64,000 bases of DNA from Marinobacterium mangrovicola (GTDB lineage: Bacteria > Pseudomonadota > Gammaproteobacteria > Pseudomonadales > Balneatricaceae), in the NCBI RefSeq assembly GCF_004339595.1, contig NZ_SMFU01000012.1:1-64000 (forward strand). Direction: 5' to 3'. Shown here in pieces: positions 36,904-45,900 of this stretch. A program made the position numbers and the translations under genes. The notes beneath the pieces were generated by a model. The model saw only the letters and a list, made by a program, of their open reading frames with translations, was not told where the DNA came from and made no database searches. Each line of letters starts with the position of its first letter. Positions within the stretch are counted from its first letter, which is position 1.

Positions 36904-36952
36904 TTTTCACGAAACTGTCATAAATGCAATGTACGTTGGCAGCCTCTATAAT
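36904..36952 (+). promoter_or_regulatory. Pho-box array and promoter before phoU
   Basis: TTTTCAC-GAAA-CTGTCAT (36904-36921) matches the Pho box at about 14 of 18 positions, including one perfect CTGTCAT half-site. A third, weaker half-site follows eleven bases on (GCAATGT, 36926-36932). A perfect -10 TATAAT lies at 36947-36952. The spacing to this -10 is longer than at pstS, so the third half-site may be the one nearest RNA polymerase. Confidence 0.6.
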
Positions 36953-37042
36953 TTCGACTGACGTTGAAGCAGAAGTTGAACCCGAAGTTTACCCAATTCC
37001 CCAGTTTCCAGGCTGCCACAGACCCCGACGGAGAGCGTAACC

Positions 37043-37804
37043 GTGCAACACGAAGAGGATAGTTACTCCAATCATATTTCCCACCAGTTCAACGAGGAAC
37101 TGGAAACGATCCGCACGCAGATGCTGACCATGGGTGGTATCGTGGAGCGCCAGGTCTACGACTCTATTGAGGCGTTGCTGACCAGCGATGAGGAGATGGC
37201 TGAGCAGGCTCGTTTGATCGACCGCCAGACCAATGAAATGGAACTTCTGATCGATGAGCAGTGCACCAAAACCATCGCTCTGCGCCAGCCAGCGGCTTCC
37301 GACCTGCGTCTGATCATCTCGATCAGCCGTGCGGTGGCGGACCTTGAGCGTATTGGTGATGAAGCGACCCGCATCGCCCAGCAGGCCCTGGAAATGGCCG
37401 GCGAAGGCAGCTCATCCAAACATGGCTTCCAGGAAGTGCGTCATATCGGCAACGTGGTGCGTGACATGGTGCAGGACGTACTCACCGCCTTTGCCCGTAA
37501 CGACCTTGAACTGGCTTACCGCGTGGCCAAGCAGGATCGTACCGTCGACCAGGAATATCGCACTGCCATGCGCACTCTGGTGACCTTCATGATGGAAGAT
37601 GTACGTTCAATCTCCAGCATCATGAACGTTATCTGGGTGCTGCGTAGCCTTGAGCGTATTGGCGACCACGCGCGCAATCTGGCCGAGCACCTGATCTACC
37701 AGGTCAGCGGTACCGACGTGCGTCACCAGAGCCTGAAAGTGATGAAGAAAACCGTGCGTGAGGAAACTCAGCCGCAGGGCGACGACGACAGCGAAGAGGA
37801 GTAA
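37043..37804 (+). CDS. phoU: Phosphate signalling protein PhoU
   Basis: PhoU is a cytoplasmic metal-binding helical protein that links Pst transport state to PhoR and keeps the Pho regulon off when phosphate is plentiful. The 253-residue product has the two PhoU three-helix repeats, with metal-cluster segments RIGDEATRIA and RIGDHARNLAEH. It starts with GTG at 37043 behind GGAG. It is separated from pstB by the chemoreceptor gene but has its own Pho boxes. Confidence 0.94.
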   Translation: MQHEEDSYSNHISHQFNEELETIRTQMLTMGGIVERQVYDSIEALLTSDEEMAEQARLIDRQTNEMELLIDEQCTKTIALRQPAASDLRLIISISRAVADLERIGDEATRIAQQALEMAGEGSSSKHGFQEVRHIGNVVRDMVQDVLTAFARNDLELAYRVAKQDRTVDQEYRTAMRTLVTFMMEDVRSISSIMNVIWVLRSLERIGDHARNLAEHLIYQVSGTDVRHQSLKVMKKTVREETQPQGDDDSEEE

Positions 37805-37855
37805 GGCCCGACCTTACTCCCGCGCCAAAGGGATATACCGCTTCAACAGCAACGG

Positions 37856-38437
37856 CTAGGAAGGCCAGTAGTCAGCCAGTGGCGGGAAGCGGGCAATCAG
37901 TCCCTCCCGCCCGATCTCACGCAGGCGTGCGATATTGCGCTCCGGAATCTGATCCGGGTCGGGGTAGTTGGCCAGAGCACGGCTCATCTCATCCTGACGG
38001 ATCAGATGCAGCGCCGGAAAAGGCGCGCGGTTGGTCCAGTGGCTGATGTCGTCATCATCCACCCCCTCAAACAGATAGCCCGGATGGAAGCTGGCGATCT
38101 GGAACAGATCCTCCACACCCGCCTGCTCCAGCAGTGCCTCGGCATCCGCCACCAGGTCGAGAAACTCATCGAACTCCTGCAACAGCCAAGGTGTGATCAC
38201 CAGCGTTGTGGATAACTCATTTTCCGGAGTCTCCACCAGATCGGACAGCTGCTGTAGGAAGTCCCTCAGCAGATCATCCTCGTTGGCCGCGGTAGATACG
38301 TGATAGCGAATGGTTTCATTGCGTACCACCGGCGCTGCGAACGGGCAGAGATTCAATCCAACCACCATCGATTCAACCCACTCTTGGGTCAGTGTCCGTG
38401 CCTGCTCGACCAGGCGCTCATCGCTTGTTGTACTCAT
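37856..38437 (-). CDS. DUF1415 family protein
   Basis: The 193-residue soluble protein matches the DUF1415 family, with an N-terminal WVESMVVGLNLCPFAAPV tract whose single cysteine is conserved and a later SFHPGYLFEG motif. Function is unknown. It converges with phoU (51-base gap without a clear terminator) and diverges from ubiC. Confidence 0.82.
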   Translation of the reverse strand: MSTTSDERLVEQARTLTQEWVESMVVGLNLCPFAAPVVRNETIRYHVSTAANEDDLLRDFLQQLSDLVETPENELSTTLVITPWLLQEFDEFLDLVADAEALLEQAGVEDLFQIASFHPGYLFEGVDDDDISHWTNRAPFPALHLIRQDEMSRALANYPDPDQIPERNIARLREIGREGLIARFPPLADYWPS

Positions 38438-38525
38438 AGGGCAGTCCTAACTCAGGTGTGCTGATGATACACTCTTGCGCGCACTGGAACCTACGGAACC
38501 TGCGAACACGTCCCATGAGGCTCAC

Positions 38526-39047
38526 TTGAAACCGAACCGCCCACAGCCCGAAAAAGCGCGCCACTGGCAACAGCTGAAGCACCCGACCCGGGCGCCACGC
38601 CATCTGCGTCGCTGGCTCACCGACGAGGGCTCGCTGACCCGACTGCTCAAGCGCGCCAGCCGAGGCCGCTTCTCCGTGCGGCTGGTACACCAGGGGTTTG
38701 GCCGCCCCGGTCCCGCCGAGGCGGCAGCACTGCGCCTTAAGGCCAGGCAGCAGGCACTGATCCGCGAGGTTTACCTCTGCGGCGCCGGTGAGCCCTGGGT
38801 GTATGCCCGCACGGTGATACCGGTCTCCACGCTGACAGGCCGCCACCGTACGCTGAAGCTGATCGGCACCCGCTCCCTGGGCTCCCTGCTGTTCCGTGAT
38901 CCGGGCATGCGTCGCCAGCCGCTGCAGATCGCGCGTCTCGATGCCGGGCTTTGGGCGCGACGCTCGGTCTTCCACCTGGACCGAAAACCGCTGCTGGTAT
39001 GCGAGGTTTTTCTGGCGTCGCTGGAACACATACAATATCCGGCCTGA
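38526..39047 (+). CDS. ubiC: Chorismate lyase UbiC
   Basis: UbiC removes pyruvate from chorismate to give 4-hydroxybenzoate, the first ubiquinone precursor. The product has the family tracts GEPWVYARTVIPVSTLTG (with the substrate arginine) and DAGLWARRSVF and a C-terminal LLVCEVFL with the catalytic glutamate. I chose TTG 38526, which lies 5 bases after GAGG and gives 173 residues, close to the 165 of E. coli; a TTG at 38475 is also in frame. ubiA follows in the same direction. Confidence 0.88.
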   Translation: MKPNRPQPEKARHWQQLKHPTRAPRHLRRWLTDEGSLTRLLKRASRGRFSVRLVHQGFGRPGPAEAAALRLKARQQALIREVYLCGAGEPWVYARTVIPVSTLTGRHRTLKLIGTRSLGSLLFRDPGMRRQPLQIARLDAGLWARRSVFHLDRKPLLVCEVFLASLEHIQYPA

Positions 39048-39123
39048 TAACACCTGCTGACCGGGTGTACGGCTAACATTTATCTGGCGTCATCCAGTCA
39101 GGCGCGTTTTTATTAGAGGCTTT

Positions 39124-40008
39124 ATGGCGATGTCGAACACTAACAGCCAGCAACCGGGCAAGCTCGGCCTTTACATTCAGCTGATGCGCGCCGACCGCCC
39201 TATCGGCACCTACCTGCTGCTCTGGCCCACCCTCTGGGCCCTGTGGATCGCCGCCGAGGGCGTGCCGCCGCTGCATCTGCTGGTGATTTTCTCGCTTGGG
39301 GTCTGGCTGACCCGTTCAGCTGGCTGCGTTATCAACGATTACGCCGACAGACATTTCGACCGCCACGTAAAACGTACCAAGGACCGACCACTGACCACGG
39401 GCCGCGTCAGCGAGCGCGAAGCACTGAGCCTGTTTGCCGGACTGATGCTGGCCGCCTTCGTGCTGGTACTCTTTACCAACGGCATGACGATCCTGATGTC
39501 TTTCGCTGGCCTGGCGCTGGCATTCGTCTATCCGTTTATGAAACGCCACACCCATCTGCCCCAGGTGGTGCTGGGCGCCGCCTTCGGCTGGGCGATCCCC
39601 ATGGCCTTTACCGCCATTCAGGAGCAACTACCGCTGATCGCCTGGCTTATTTTCCTGGCGAAAATCTCCTGGACCGTAGCCTACGACACCATGTACGCCA
39701 TGGTGGATCGGGACGACGACCTGAAGATCGGCATTAAATCCACTGCCGTACTCTTTGGCCGTCATGATCGTCTGATGGTGGGCCTGCTGCATATCATCGC
39801 GCTGGGACTGCTGATCGCTGTCGGTCACCTGGCGGGGCTCGGACTCTGGTTCCATCTGGGCCTGGCCGGCGCCACGGTGCTGTTTATCTATCAGCAATGG
39901 CTGATACGTCATCGCGAGCGTATGCCCTGCCTGAAGGCCTTTCTAAACAACCACTGGGCTGAACTTCTGGTATTGCTGGGCATCATCGCTGATTACGCAG
40001 TGAACTGA
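39124..40008 (+). CDS. ubiA: 4-hydroxybenzoate octaprenyltransferase UbiA
   Basis: UbiA attaches the polyprenyl chain to 4-hydroxybenzoate in the inner membrane. The 294-residue product has about eight or nine helices and the two aspartate-rich motifs NDYADRHFD and [12 protein letters not shown] that bind magnesium-pyrophosphate. It lies 76 bases after ubiC, as in Pseudomonas and E. coli. Confidence 0.95.
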   Translation: MAMSNTNSQQPGKLGLYIQLMRADRPIGTYLLLWPTLWALWIAAEGVPPLHLLVIFSLGVWLTRSAGCVINDYADRHFDRHVKRTKDRPLTTGRVSEREALSLFAGLMLAAFVLVLFTNGMTILMSFAGLALAFVYPFMKRHTHLPQVVLGAAFGWAIPMAFTAIQEQLPLIAWLIFLAKISWTVAYDTMYAMVDRDDDLKIGIKSTAVLFGRHDRLMVGLLHIIALGLLIAVGHLAGLGLWFHLGLAGATVLFIYQQWLIRHRERMPCLKAFLNNHWAELLVLLGIIADYAVN

Positions 40009-40037
40009 TCACGCACTTTAGTCGCCTGATTCTGCTA

Positions 40038-40071
40038 TTGTCATATTTGTGTAACCTAAACGTCTTGTAAT
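40038..40071 (+). promoter_or_regulatory. PhoB-dependent promoter of phoB
   Basis: TTGTCAT-ATTT-GTGTAAC (40038-40055) matches the Pho box at 14 of 18 positions. A -10-like TGTAAT (40066-40071) begins exactly ten bases later, the same spacing as at pstS. This supports autoregulation of phoBR. Confidence 0.72.
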
Positions 40072-40113
40072 AGTCGCGATTAATAACAGCAGAATTTTTA
40101 GAGGCAGAGACAG

Positions 40114-40809
40114 ATGTCTGCATCAAAACGTGTGTTGATCGTTGACGATGAAGCTCCGATCAGGGAAATGATTGCCGTGGCCCTCGAAATGGCAGGCTAC
40201 GAATGTCTGGAAGCGGAAAACGCGCAGCAGGCCCACGCCCTTATCCTGGATAAAAAACCGGATATGGTGCTGCTGGACTGGATGATGCCGGGAACCAGCG
40301 GCGTCGAGTTCGCCCGCCGCCTGCGCAAGGATGAGGTCACCGCCGATGTGCCGGTGATCATGCTGACTGCGAAAACAGACGAAGACAACAAGGTCAAAGG
40401 ACTGGAAGCCGGCGTCGACGACTACATTATCAAGCCGTTCTCTCCACGTGAGCTGGTCGCTCGTCTGAAGGCCGTGCTGCGCCGCGCCACCCCCAAGGGC
40501 GTCGAAGAGCCGGTCACCGTTGATGGCCTGCGACTGGATCCGGTGTCCCATCGCGTCACCGCCGACGCTGCACCGATCGAGCTGGGCCCTACCGAATTCC
40601 GACTGCTGCAGTTTTTCATGACCCACCAGGATCGTGCATACTCGCGCAGCCAGCTGCTCGACATGGTCTGGGGCGGCAATGTTTACGTCGAAGAACGGAC
40701 GGTCGACGTGCATATCCGCCGCCTGCGCAAGGCGCTTGGCGAGCGGCATGATTATCTGGTACAAACCGTCCGCGGTACCGGATATCGCTTTTCTTCACAG
40801 GTCGCCTGA
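40114..40809 (+). CDS. phoB: Phosphate regulon response regulator PhoB
   Basis: PhoB activates phosphate-starvation genes. The 231-residue product has a receiver domain (VDDEAP, phospho-acceptor Asp55 in LLDWMMPG, conserved Thr in MLTAK and Lys in IIKPFSPREL) and an OmpR-type winged helix (LGPTEFRLLQFFMTH, VDVHIRRLRKAL). phoR follows after 33 bases. Its own promoter carries a Pho box. Confidence 0.96.
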   Translation: MSASKRVLIVDDEAPIREMIAVALEMAGYECLEAENAQQAHALILDKKPDMVLLDWMMPGTSGVEFARRLRKDEVTADVPVIMLTAKTDEDNKVKGLEAGVDDYIIKPFSPRELVARLKAVLRRATPKGVEEPVTVDGLRLDPVSHRVTADAAPIELGPTEFRLLQFFMTHQDRAYSRSQLLDMVWGGNVYVEERTVDVHIRRLRKALGERHDYLVQTVRGTGYRFSSQVA

Positions 40810-40842
40810 ACCTTATCAGCGACCTTAGGGACATGAGGTCTT

Positions 40843-42153
40843 ATGCGCCACTCCAGTAACCCGATGATTTTACCCCTCGCGGGAGTGGCTCTTGTGGGAG
40901 TGGTAATCGGTAGCCTGGTTTCCTATCCAGGCTGGGGCCTGGGTATCAGCCTGCTGGCATGGAGCCTGCTCGAAGCCCGCCATTACAACCGGCTGATGAA
41001 ATGGCTGTCGAAAGAGGAGGACGACGCTCCCCCGGAGGACACGGGTCCCTGGGGCGACCTCCTTGACCAGCTCGCCCGCCGGCACAAACGCGGGTTGGCC
41101 CGCGAGCAGCGCCTGCAATCGGTGATCAGCCGATTCCAGCAGTGTACTGCCGCCCTCTCCGATGCCATTGTCATTATCGACCGCGAGAACCATCTGGAAT
41201 GGTGGAACCGCGCCGCGGGCAAACTGCTCGGCATCGACGACCGCGACCGCGGCAAATCGATCTTCAACATCATCCGCGATCCGCGTTTTATCCGTTATTA
41301 CCGCAAGGGTCTGTATCAGGAATCTCTGCAGCTGGTCTCACCGAGCAATCACGATATGCACCTGCAGTATCAGATCAACCGTTTCGGCGATGACGACCGC
41401 GTACTGGTTGCCCGGGATGTCACCCGACTGGTGAAGCTGGAGCAGACCCGTCAGGACTTTGTCGCCAACGCCTCCCATGAATTGCGCACGCCGCTCACCG
41501 TGATCAGCGGGTATCTGGAAACCTTCCTCGACCAGGAGATGCCCCGCCCACTGCAGCGCGGCATGAGCCAGATGCAACAGCAGGCGAAGCGGATGGAAAG
41601 TCTGGTGGCGGATCTGTTGCTACTGTCACGTCTGGAGGCCACCCAGCACGCCAGCGATGAGCAACCGATCCGTATCCAGTCACTGATCTCACAGATTCAC
41701 CACGACGCAGTCGATCTCTCGGGTGAACGCGAGCACAGTTTCCAGCTGGAGGTAGATCCGGATTACGACTTGAGCGGCCAGGAGCTGGAGCTGCAGAGCG
41801 CCTTCTCCAATCTGGTGTTTAACGCCGTACGCTACACGCCGGAAGCCGGCAATATCGAAATCAGCTGGCGAGTGGACGCCAAGGGCGGGCACTTCAGCGT
41901 CAAAGACAATGGTATCGGCATCGATCCGATCCATATCCCACGTCTGACCGAGCGCTTCTACCGCGTTGATGAGAGCCGTTCATCAGCCAGTGGCGGTACC
42001 GGCCTGGGCCTGGCGATCGTCAAACATGTGCTGATGCGCCATGGCGCCCAGCTGACGATCGAGAGCAAGAGCGGAAAAGGCAGCCTTTTCAGCTGCCACT
42101 TCCCGCCAGATATGATTCGCAGCATCAAGCAGGTCGCCAACGACCTGCCCTGA
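40843..42153 (+). CDS. phoR: Phosphate regulon sensor histidine kinase PhoR
   Basis: PhoR phosphorylates PhoB when phosphate is low. The 436-residue product has an N-terminal hydrophobic hairpin (about 8-43), a charged linker, a PAS domain (about 100-190), HisKA with NASHELRTPL (His212) and a C-terminal ATPase domain (SNLVFNAVRYT, KDNGIGID, GGTGLGLAIVKH). There is no large periplasmic domain, as in other PhoR proteins, which sense through PstSCAB and PhoU. Confidence 0.95.
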   Translation: MRHSSNPMILPLAGVALVGVVIGSLVSYPGWGLGISLLAWSLLEARHYNRLMKWLSKEEDDAPPEDTGPWGDLLDQLARRHKRGLAREQRLQSVISRFQQCTAALSDAIVIIDRENHLEWWNRAAGKLLGIDDRDRGKSIFNIIRDPRFIRYYRKGLYQESLQLVSPSNHDMHLQYQINRFGDDDRVLVARDVTRLVKLEQTRQDFVANASHELRTPLTVISGYLETFLDQEMPRPLQRGMSQMQQQAKRMESLVADLLLLSRLEATQHASDEQPIRIQSLISQIHHDAVDLSGEREHSFQLEVDPDYDLSGQELELQSAFSNLVFNAVRYTPEAGNIEISWRVDAKGGHFSVKDNGIGIDPIHIPRLTERFYRVDESRSSASGGTGLGLAIVKHVLMRHGAQLTIESKSGKGSLFSCHFPPDMIRSIKQVANDLP

Positions 42154-42168
42154 TCAGCTATGCCCTAA

Positions 42169-42945
42169 TCAGCGAGTGACTACCGCACCGGTGGCGCCCG
42201 GCGTTTTGATGTGGCTGTGTTCTTCCACCCAGTAGATCGTCGCGCCCACGACTGCTGCAGGCATGATCAGCAGGTTCACCAGCGGTATCAGCATGCCCAG
42301 CTGCACCACCGAACCAAAGCCTACCGCGGTGAAGCGATGCGATTTCAGCAATCGTTTCATCTCGGGGAAACTGACCTTGTTGTTATCCATCGGATAATCG
42401 CAATACTGAATCGACATCATCCAAGCCCCGAACAGGAACCAGACAAAGGGCATCACCAGGTTGATCACCGGGATAAAACTCAACACCAGCAGGACCAATA
42501 CCCTGGGCAGGTAATAGAGCAGTTTCTGCACCTCACGCTGCAGCGAGCGGGGTATCATTTTCACCAGCTCCGCCCAGCCTTCATCGGTACTCACCGTGCC
42601 GCGCAGCTTGCGCTCCACCATCTCCGACAGAAAACCGTTGAACGGTGCGGCGATAAAGTTCGCGACGATAGAGAAGCTGTAATAGACCACCACCAGTATC
42701 ACCAGCGCCAATAGCGGCCAAAGCAGGTAACGCAGAAAGTCCAGCCACTCCCAGGCGGGCAGCCAGGCGTTCATCATATAATCGATCCAGTTGCCGAACT
42801 GGTTGATCAGTAGCCAGATGGCGCCGCCGAACAGCAGCACGTTGATAACCAGGGGAATTAGTACGAAACTGCGGATACCGGGCTCCGGCAGCATCGCCAG
42901 TCCGCGCATGAAATAGCTAGCGCCCCTGACGGGATTGGCACTCAT
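42169..42945 (-). CDS. cysZ: Sulfate transporter CysZ
   Basis: CysZ is an inner-membrane protein that allows sulfate entry for cysteine synthesis. The 258-residue product begins with the typical PVRGASYFMRGLAML, has four to six hydrophobic helices, and contains the family tract CDYPMDNNKVSFPEMK. It converges with phoR. Confidence 0.92.
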   Translation of the reverse strand: MSANPVRGASYFMRGLAMLPEPGIRSFVLIPLVINVLLFGGAIWLLINQFGNWIDYMMNAWLPAWEWLDFLRYLLWPLLALVILVVVYYSFSIVANFIAAPFNGFLSEMVERKLRGTVSTDEGWAELVKMIPRSLQREVQKLLYYLPRVLVLLVLSFIPVINLVMPFVWFLFGAWMMSIQYCDYPMDNNKVSFPEMKRLLKSHRFTAVGFGSVVQLGMLIPLVNLLIMPAAVVGATIYWVEEHSHIKTPGATGAVVTR

Positions 42946-42954
42946 AGACCCTCC

Positions 42955-43182
42955 TCAGGCCATAAAATAAACGGTAAAACGTAAAGCGACGGCGACCAGC
43001 ATCAGGGTCAGCCCGATGCGGTTGATTCTGAACTCCAGCGGTGTGAAGCTGATCAGCGGCTGCCAGAAGCGCATTACCGCCTGCCAGTCACTGGTTCGTT
43101 TGACGTAGAGACCCAGAGAGGTCACAAACACCAGCAGTCCGCCCCAGAACAGGAACGGCTCAATCATGGCCAGATAGATCAT
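42955..43182 (-). CDS. Small two-helix membrane protein, unknown function
   Basis: The roughly 75-residue product has two hydrophobic helices (about 5-25 and 55-73) separated by a basic loop with WQAVMRFWQPLISFTPLEFR. I chose ATG 43182, six bases after AGAAGG; a TTG at 43197 is also in frame. It precedes cysZ by 9 bases on the same strand and is probably cotranscribed. I do not recognise the family. Confidence 0.6.
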   Translation of the reverse strand: MIYLAMIEPFLFWGGLLVFVTSLGLYVKRTSDWQAVMRFWQPLISFTPLEFRINRIGLTLMLVAVALRFTVYFMA

Positions 43183-43275
43183 CGTCATCCTTCTCAAGCA
43201 CTTGGGTTGGATACGGGCCTAGCGGACCTGATCGCAGCCTCCACTACCCCGGCTTTTCAGTGAACGGAGATTAAC

Positions 43276-44217
43276 ATGAAAGCGATACGACTCCACGCCT
43301 TCGGCACAGCGGAAAACCTGACCCTGGACGAGGTGGAGACCCCGCAACCAGGCCGCGGTGAAGTGTTGATTCGCAACCGTGCCGCCGGCATCAATCCGAT
43401 CGACTGGAAAACCTGCGCCGGCGGCGGCGCCAGTGCCGCTATCGGCGAGCTGCCATTCATTCCCGGCTGGGAGTGCGCCGGCACTGTGGATAAGGTCGGC
43501 CAAGGCGTCAGTGACTTCAAGCAGGGCGACGAGGTGTTCGCCTTTGTCCGCTTCCCGGAAGCGGCGGGCTGCTACGCCGAATACACCTGTGCACCGGCGA
43601 ATCAGATCGCGCTGCGTCCCGAGTCCCTGAGCGCAGAGGCAGCAGCCGGTCTAGGTCTTGCTGGTCTGACCGCCTGGCAGGCGCTGCATGACAAGGCGCA
43701 GGTCAAAGCGGGACAGAAAGTACTGGTACTGGCCGCCGCCGGTGGCGTCGGCCATATCGCCGTGCAGCTGGCCAAAGCGGCCGGCGCCTATGTGATCGGC
43801 ACTGCATCCGCCGCCAACCAGGACTTTATCCACAGCGTCGGCTGTGACGAGTGCGTCGATTATTCCAGCGCCAACCTGGCAGTCAGCGTCAATGATGTGG
43901 ATATCGTTATCGACGGCGTCGGTGGCGCCACCGCCATTGAAGCGCTGCAGTGCCTCAAATCGGACGGCATTCTGGTGACCCTGCCATCGGTGACGGCAGC
44001 CGAGGTGATGGCAGCGGCAGAGAAGGGAGGTTATCGGGTTATGGGTATCCGGGTAGAGCCCAACGGTACCCAGCTGGCGGAGTTGGCCGCCCTTGCCGAG
44101 ACAGGCCAGCTGAAACTGTCACTGGGCGGGGCCATTCCTCTGGCTGAGGTGGCGCGCGCCCATCAGCTCAGCGCCAGCGGCCACCAGCGTGGCAAGCTGG
44201 TACTAAGCATCGGCTAA
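43276..44217 (+). CDS. NADP-dependent quinone oxidoreductase-like (zinc-free MDR family)
   Basis: The 313-residue protein is a medium-chain dehydrogenase/reductase with a GroES-like N-terminal domain and a Rossmann domain carrying AAAGGVGHIAVQLAKAAGA. The zinc ligands of alcohol dehydrogenases are not apparent, so a quinone- or enone-reductase is more likely. Substrate is unknown. It stands alone between the cysZ pair and the hypothetical gene at 44233. Confidence 0.85.
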   Translation: MKAIRLHAFGTAENLTLDEVETPQPGRGEVLIRNRAAGINPIDWKTCAGGGASAAIGELPFIPGWECAGTVDKVGQGVSDFKQGDEVFAFVRFPEAAGCYAEYTCAPANQIALRPESLSAEAAAGLGLAGLTAWQALHDKAQVKAGQKVLVLAAAGGVGHIAVQLAKAAGAYVIGTASAANQDFIHSVGCDECVDYSSANLAVSVNDVDIVIDGVGGATAIEALQCLKSDGILVTLPSVTAAEVMAAAEKGGYRVMGIRVEPNGTQLAELAALAETGQLKLSLGGAIPLAEVARAHQLSASGHQRGKLVLSIG

Positions 44218-44232
44218 GCTGTTCGATCCAGA

Positions 44233-44709
44233 TTACTCACCGGCAGCCGTGCTGTCGGTGAGTCGCGCCTGCTGGGACGGATTATTGGTGCAAAAATACT
44301 GCTGCTGACGCAGTAAAACACGACAACCCTCACCACGGATATCCCGATCCCAGCAGGTTTCCCGCGCCCAGACTTTCTCCTCTTCGGTTTTCTCGTCCTG
44401 GTAAGCGGGTACGTTGTCACAGAAGGTCGCTGAGTCTGAAGCGGTCTCCAGACAGGCATTCAGAAACTTGCCGTAGCGGACGGTACAGCTGAAACCGGTA
44501 CACTGGGTATCAAACTCCTGCAGCGCCTCATCCAGACACTCCTGCTGATCATGAGTGCGGCCAAACTCGAGTCCCGCCTCACGGTAAACCACCGCATCTT
44601 CGGCGCGCTCCCGGTTGAACTCTTCGACAATAGAATCTTTCTTGAGCCAAAGATAACCCGCGCCCAACACCGCGATCGCCAACAGCGCCAGCAGGATCTT
44701 TTTCATCAT
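44233..44709 (-). CDS. Membrane-anchored protein with cysteine-rich periplasmic domain, unknown
   Basis: The product (158 residues from ATG 44709, behind GGAG) has one N-terminal helix (about 3-20) and an exported domain with eight cysteines in pairs (QECLDE, QCTGFSC, NACLE, FCDNV, TCWDRD, GCRV, FCTNN), probably disulfide-bonded. I do not recognise it. It lies 19 bases after the small membrane protein gene at 44729 on the same strand. Confidence 0.6.
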   Translation of the reverse strand: MMKKILLALLAIAVLGAGYLWLKKDSIVEEFNRERAEDAVVYREAGLEFGRTHDQQECLDEALQEFDTQCTGFSCTVRYGKFLNACLETASDSATFCDNVPAYQDEKTEEEKVWARETCWDRDIRGEGCRVLLRQQQYFCTNNPSQQARLTDSTAAGE

Positions 44710-44728
44710 TGCAGAGACTCCAGAAAAC

Positions 44729-44989
44729 TCAGGAACGGCCCTTGTAAAGACCGATAAGACAGAAGAAAAGGCCCACCACAGACAGCAGCATTCCGCCATT
44801 GACCAGCAGCGGATGACGCATCATGAAAGGAACGAAGGGATACTCGCCGGAGGAGACGCACTCGGCTTCGGCGTAATGCCAGGCACCACCGCTATCAAGG
44901 CAGGCATCCACTTGAGCCTGCTCGATCATATAACCGGCCATCAGCGCCAGCGGCGGAACAATCAGCAGTAGAAGACCCAATCGTAACAT
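44729..44989 (-). CDS. Small two-helix membrane protein, unknown function
   Basis: The 86-residue product has a first hydrophobic helix (about 2-22), a short periplasmic loop with two cysteines (ACLDSGG, AECVSSG) and a second helix (about 62-80). Its start overlaps the stop of the YjaG-family gene by one base, so the three minus-strand genes 44233-45597 look like one operon. Family not recognised. Confidence 0.6.
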   Translation of the reverse strand: MLRLGLLLLIVPPLALMAGYMIEQAQVDACLDSGGAWHYAEAECVSSGEYPFVPFMMRHPLLVNGGMLLSVVGLFFCLIGLYKGRS

Positions 44990-45597
44990 TAAGCGTCTTC
45001 GTCACTGATACCGATATTGCTGACGCCTTCGTTTTCCGCCAGGGCACGAAGATCGCGGATAAAGGCCGCATTGGGCTGACGCTGGGCGCGCAGGCGCTCC
45101 AGCACCTCATCGCGAAACGACTCTTCATTCAGCATCAGCTCGTGGGTGTTGATAAAGCGAACCAGCTCCTCATCGGACATCTGGTCATCGCCTTCGCTGA
45201 TTTCGATGAAACCGGCCACACATTCGTGAGACAGGCTGGCCACCTCCAGCGCCTCGGCCATATCGCCTTCGATCACGCAGGTGAGGGTAGAGTAGAGTGC
45301 AACCACCGCCGCATGGGCCGGCGTGGCGCCGTACATATCGAACTCTTCCAGATCCGGAATGTTCGCCTCGACATTATCAAGCTGAACCTCAGCGTTGATG
45401 CGCGAGCCGGTGCCGGCGAGCTGATTCCAGACACCGTCGAGAATGCTGCGCAGCTGTTTATGATCACCAAACTCCATCAGTCGCGAAAACAGCAGGAAGT
45501 TGGGGAACATACGTTCGCTCAATGCGGCGCTGAAAGCAACGAGCTGCCAGCTTTCCAGTCCATTGAGTTGTTTGTCGAGTTTCAGCGGCTCACTCAT
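44989..45597 (-). CDS. YjaG family protein (DUF416)
   Basis: The 202-residue soluble protein matches E. coli YjaG/DUF416, with the shared tracts LESWQLVAFSAALSERMFPN, EFDMYG, MSDEEL and the C-terminal ESNIGI-like NIGI. Function is not established. It heads the three-gene minus-strand group. Confidence 0.85.
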   Translation of the reverse strand: MSEPLKLDKQLNGLESWQLVAFSAALSERMFPNFLLFSRLMEFGDHKQLRSILDGVWNQLAGTGSRINAEVQLDNVEANIPDLEEFDMYGATPAHAAVVALYSTLTCVIEGDMAEALEVASLSHECVAGFIEISEGDDQMSDEELVRFINTHELMLNEESFRDEVLERLRAQRQPNAAFIRDLRALAENEGVSNIGISDEDA

Positions 45598-45829
45598 TTT
45601 GTCTCCGGTCTTATCAGATCGATCGGGCTTGGTCCCATATTGTACGGCCTGAACGAGGATACCAACAGGCTGATACCTGCTTAATCGACACCCAGATAAA
45701 AAAGACTCTGTTTTGGCACAATTTCAACCAATATTTGCTTAGTCAGAATCTACTGGCTAACTTAAAGGTCGAACCTGGTCGCACAGTCCTAGGTCAACTG
45801 CGCGAACCTCACGGACCCGGTGACTTCAA

Positions 45830-45859
45830 GCGTTAACGTCGCTTTTATCCTGCGTTAAC
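45830..45859 (+). promoter_or_regulatory. Direct repeat upstream of the c-di-GMP regulator gene
   Basis: GCGTTAAC occurs at 45830-45837 and 45852-45859, 22 bases apart (two helical turns), about 45 bases before the start at 45901. This could be a tandem regulator-binding site. The rest of the gap 45598-45829 shows no gene and no clear promoter. Confidence 0.4.
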
Positions 45860-45900
45860 ACAAGGATAAGCACTGCACTGAAATGTGGAAGGACTCGCCT

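Noticed and set aside
45713..45730. Possible sigma-54 promoter TTGGCAC before the REC-DUF3369 gene
   Set aside because: The -24 part fits, but no GC-containing -12 element occurs at the required distance.
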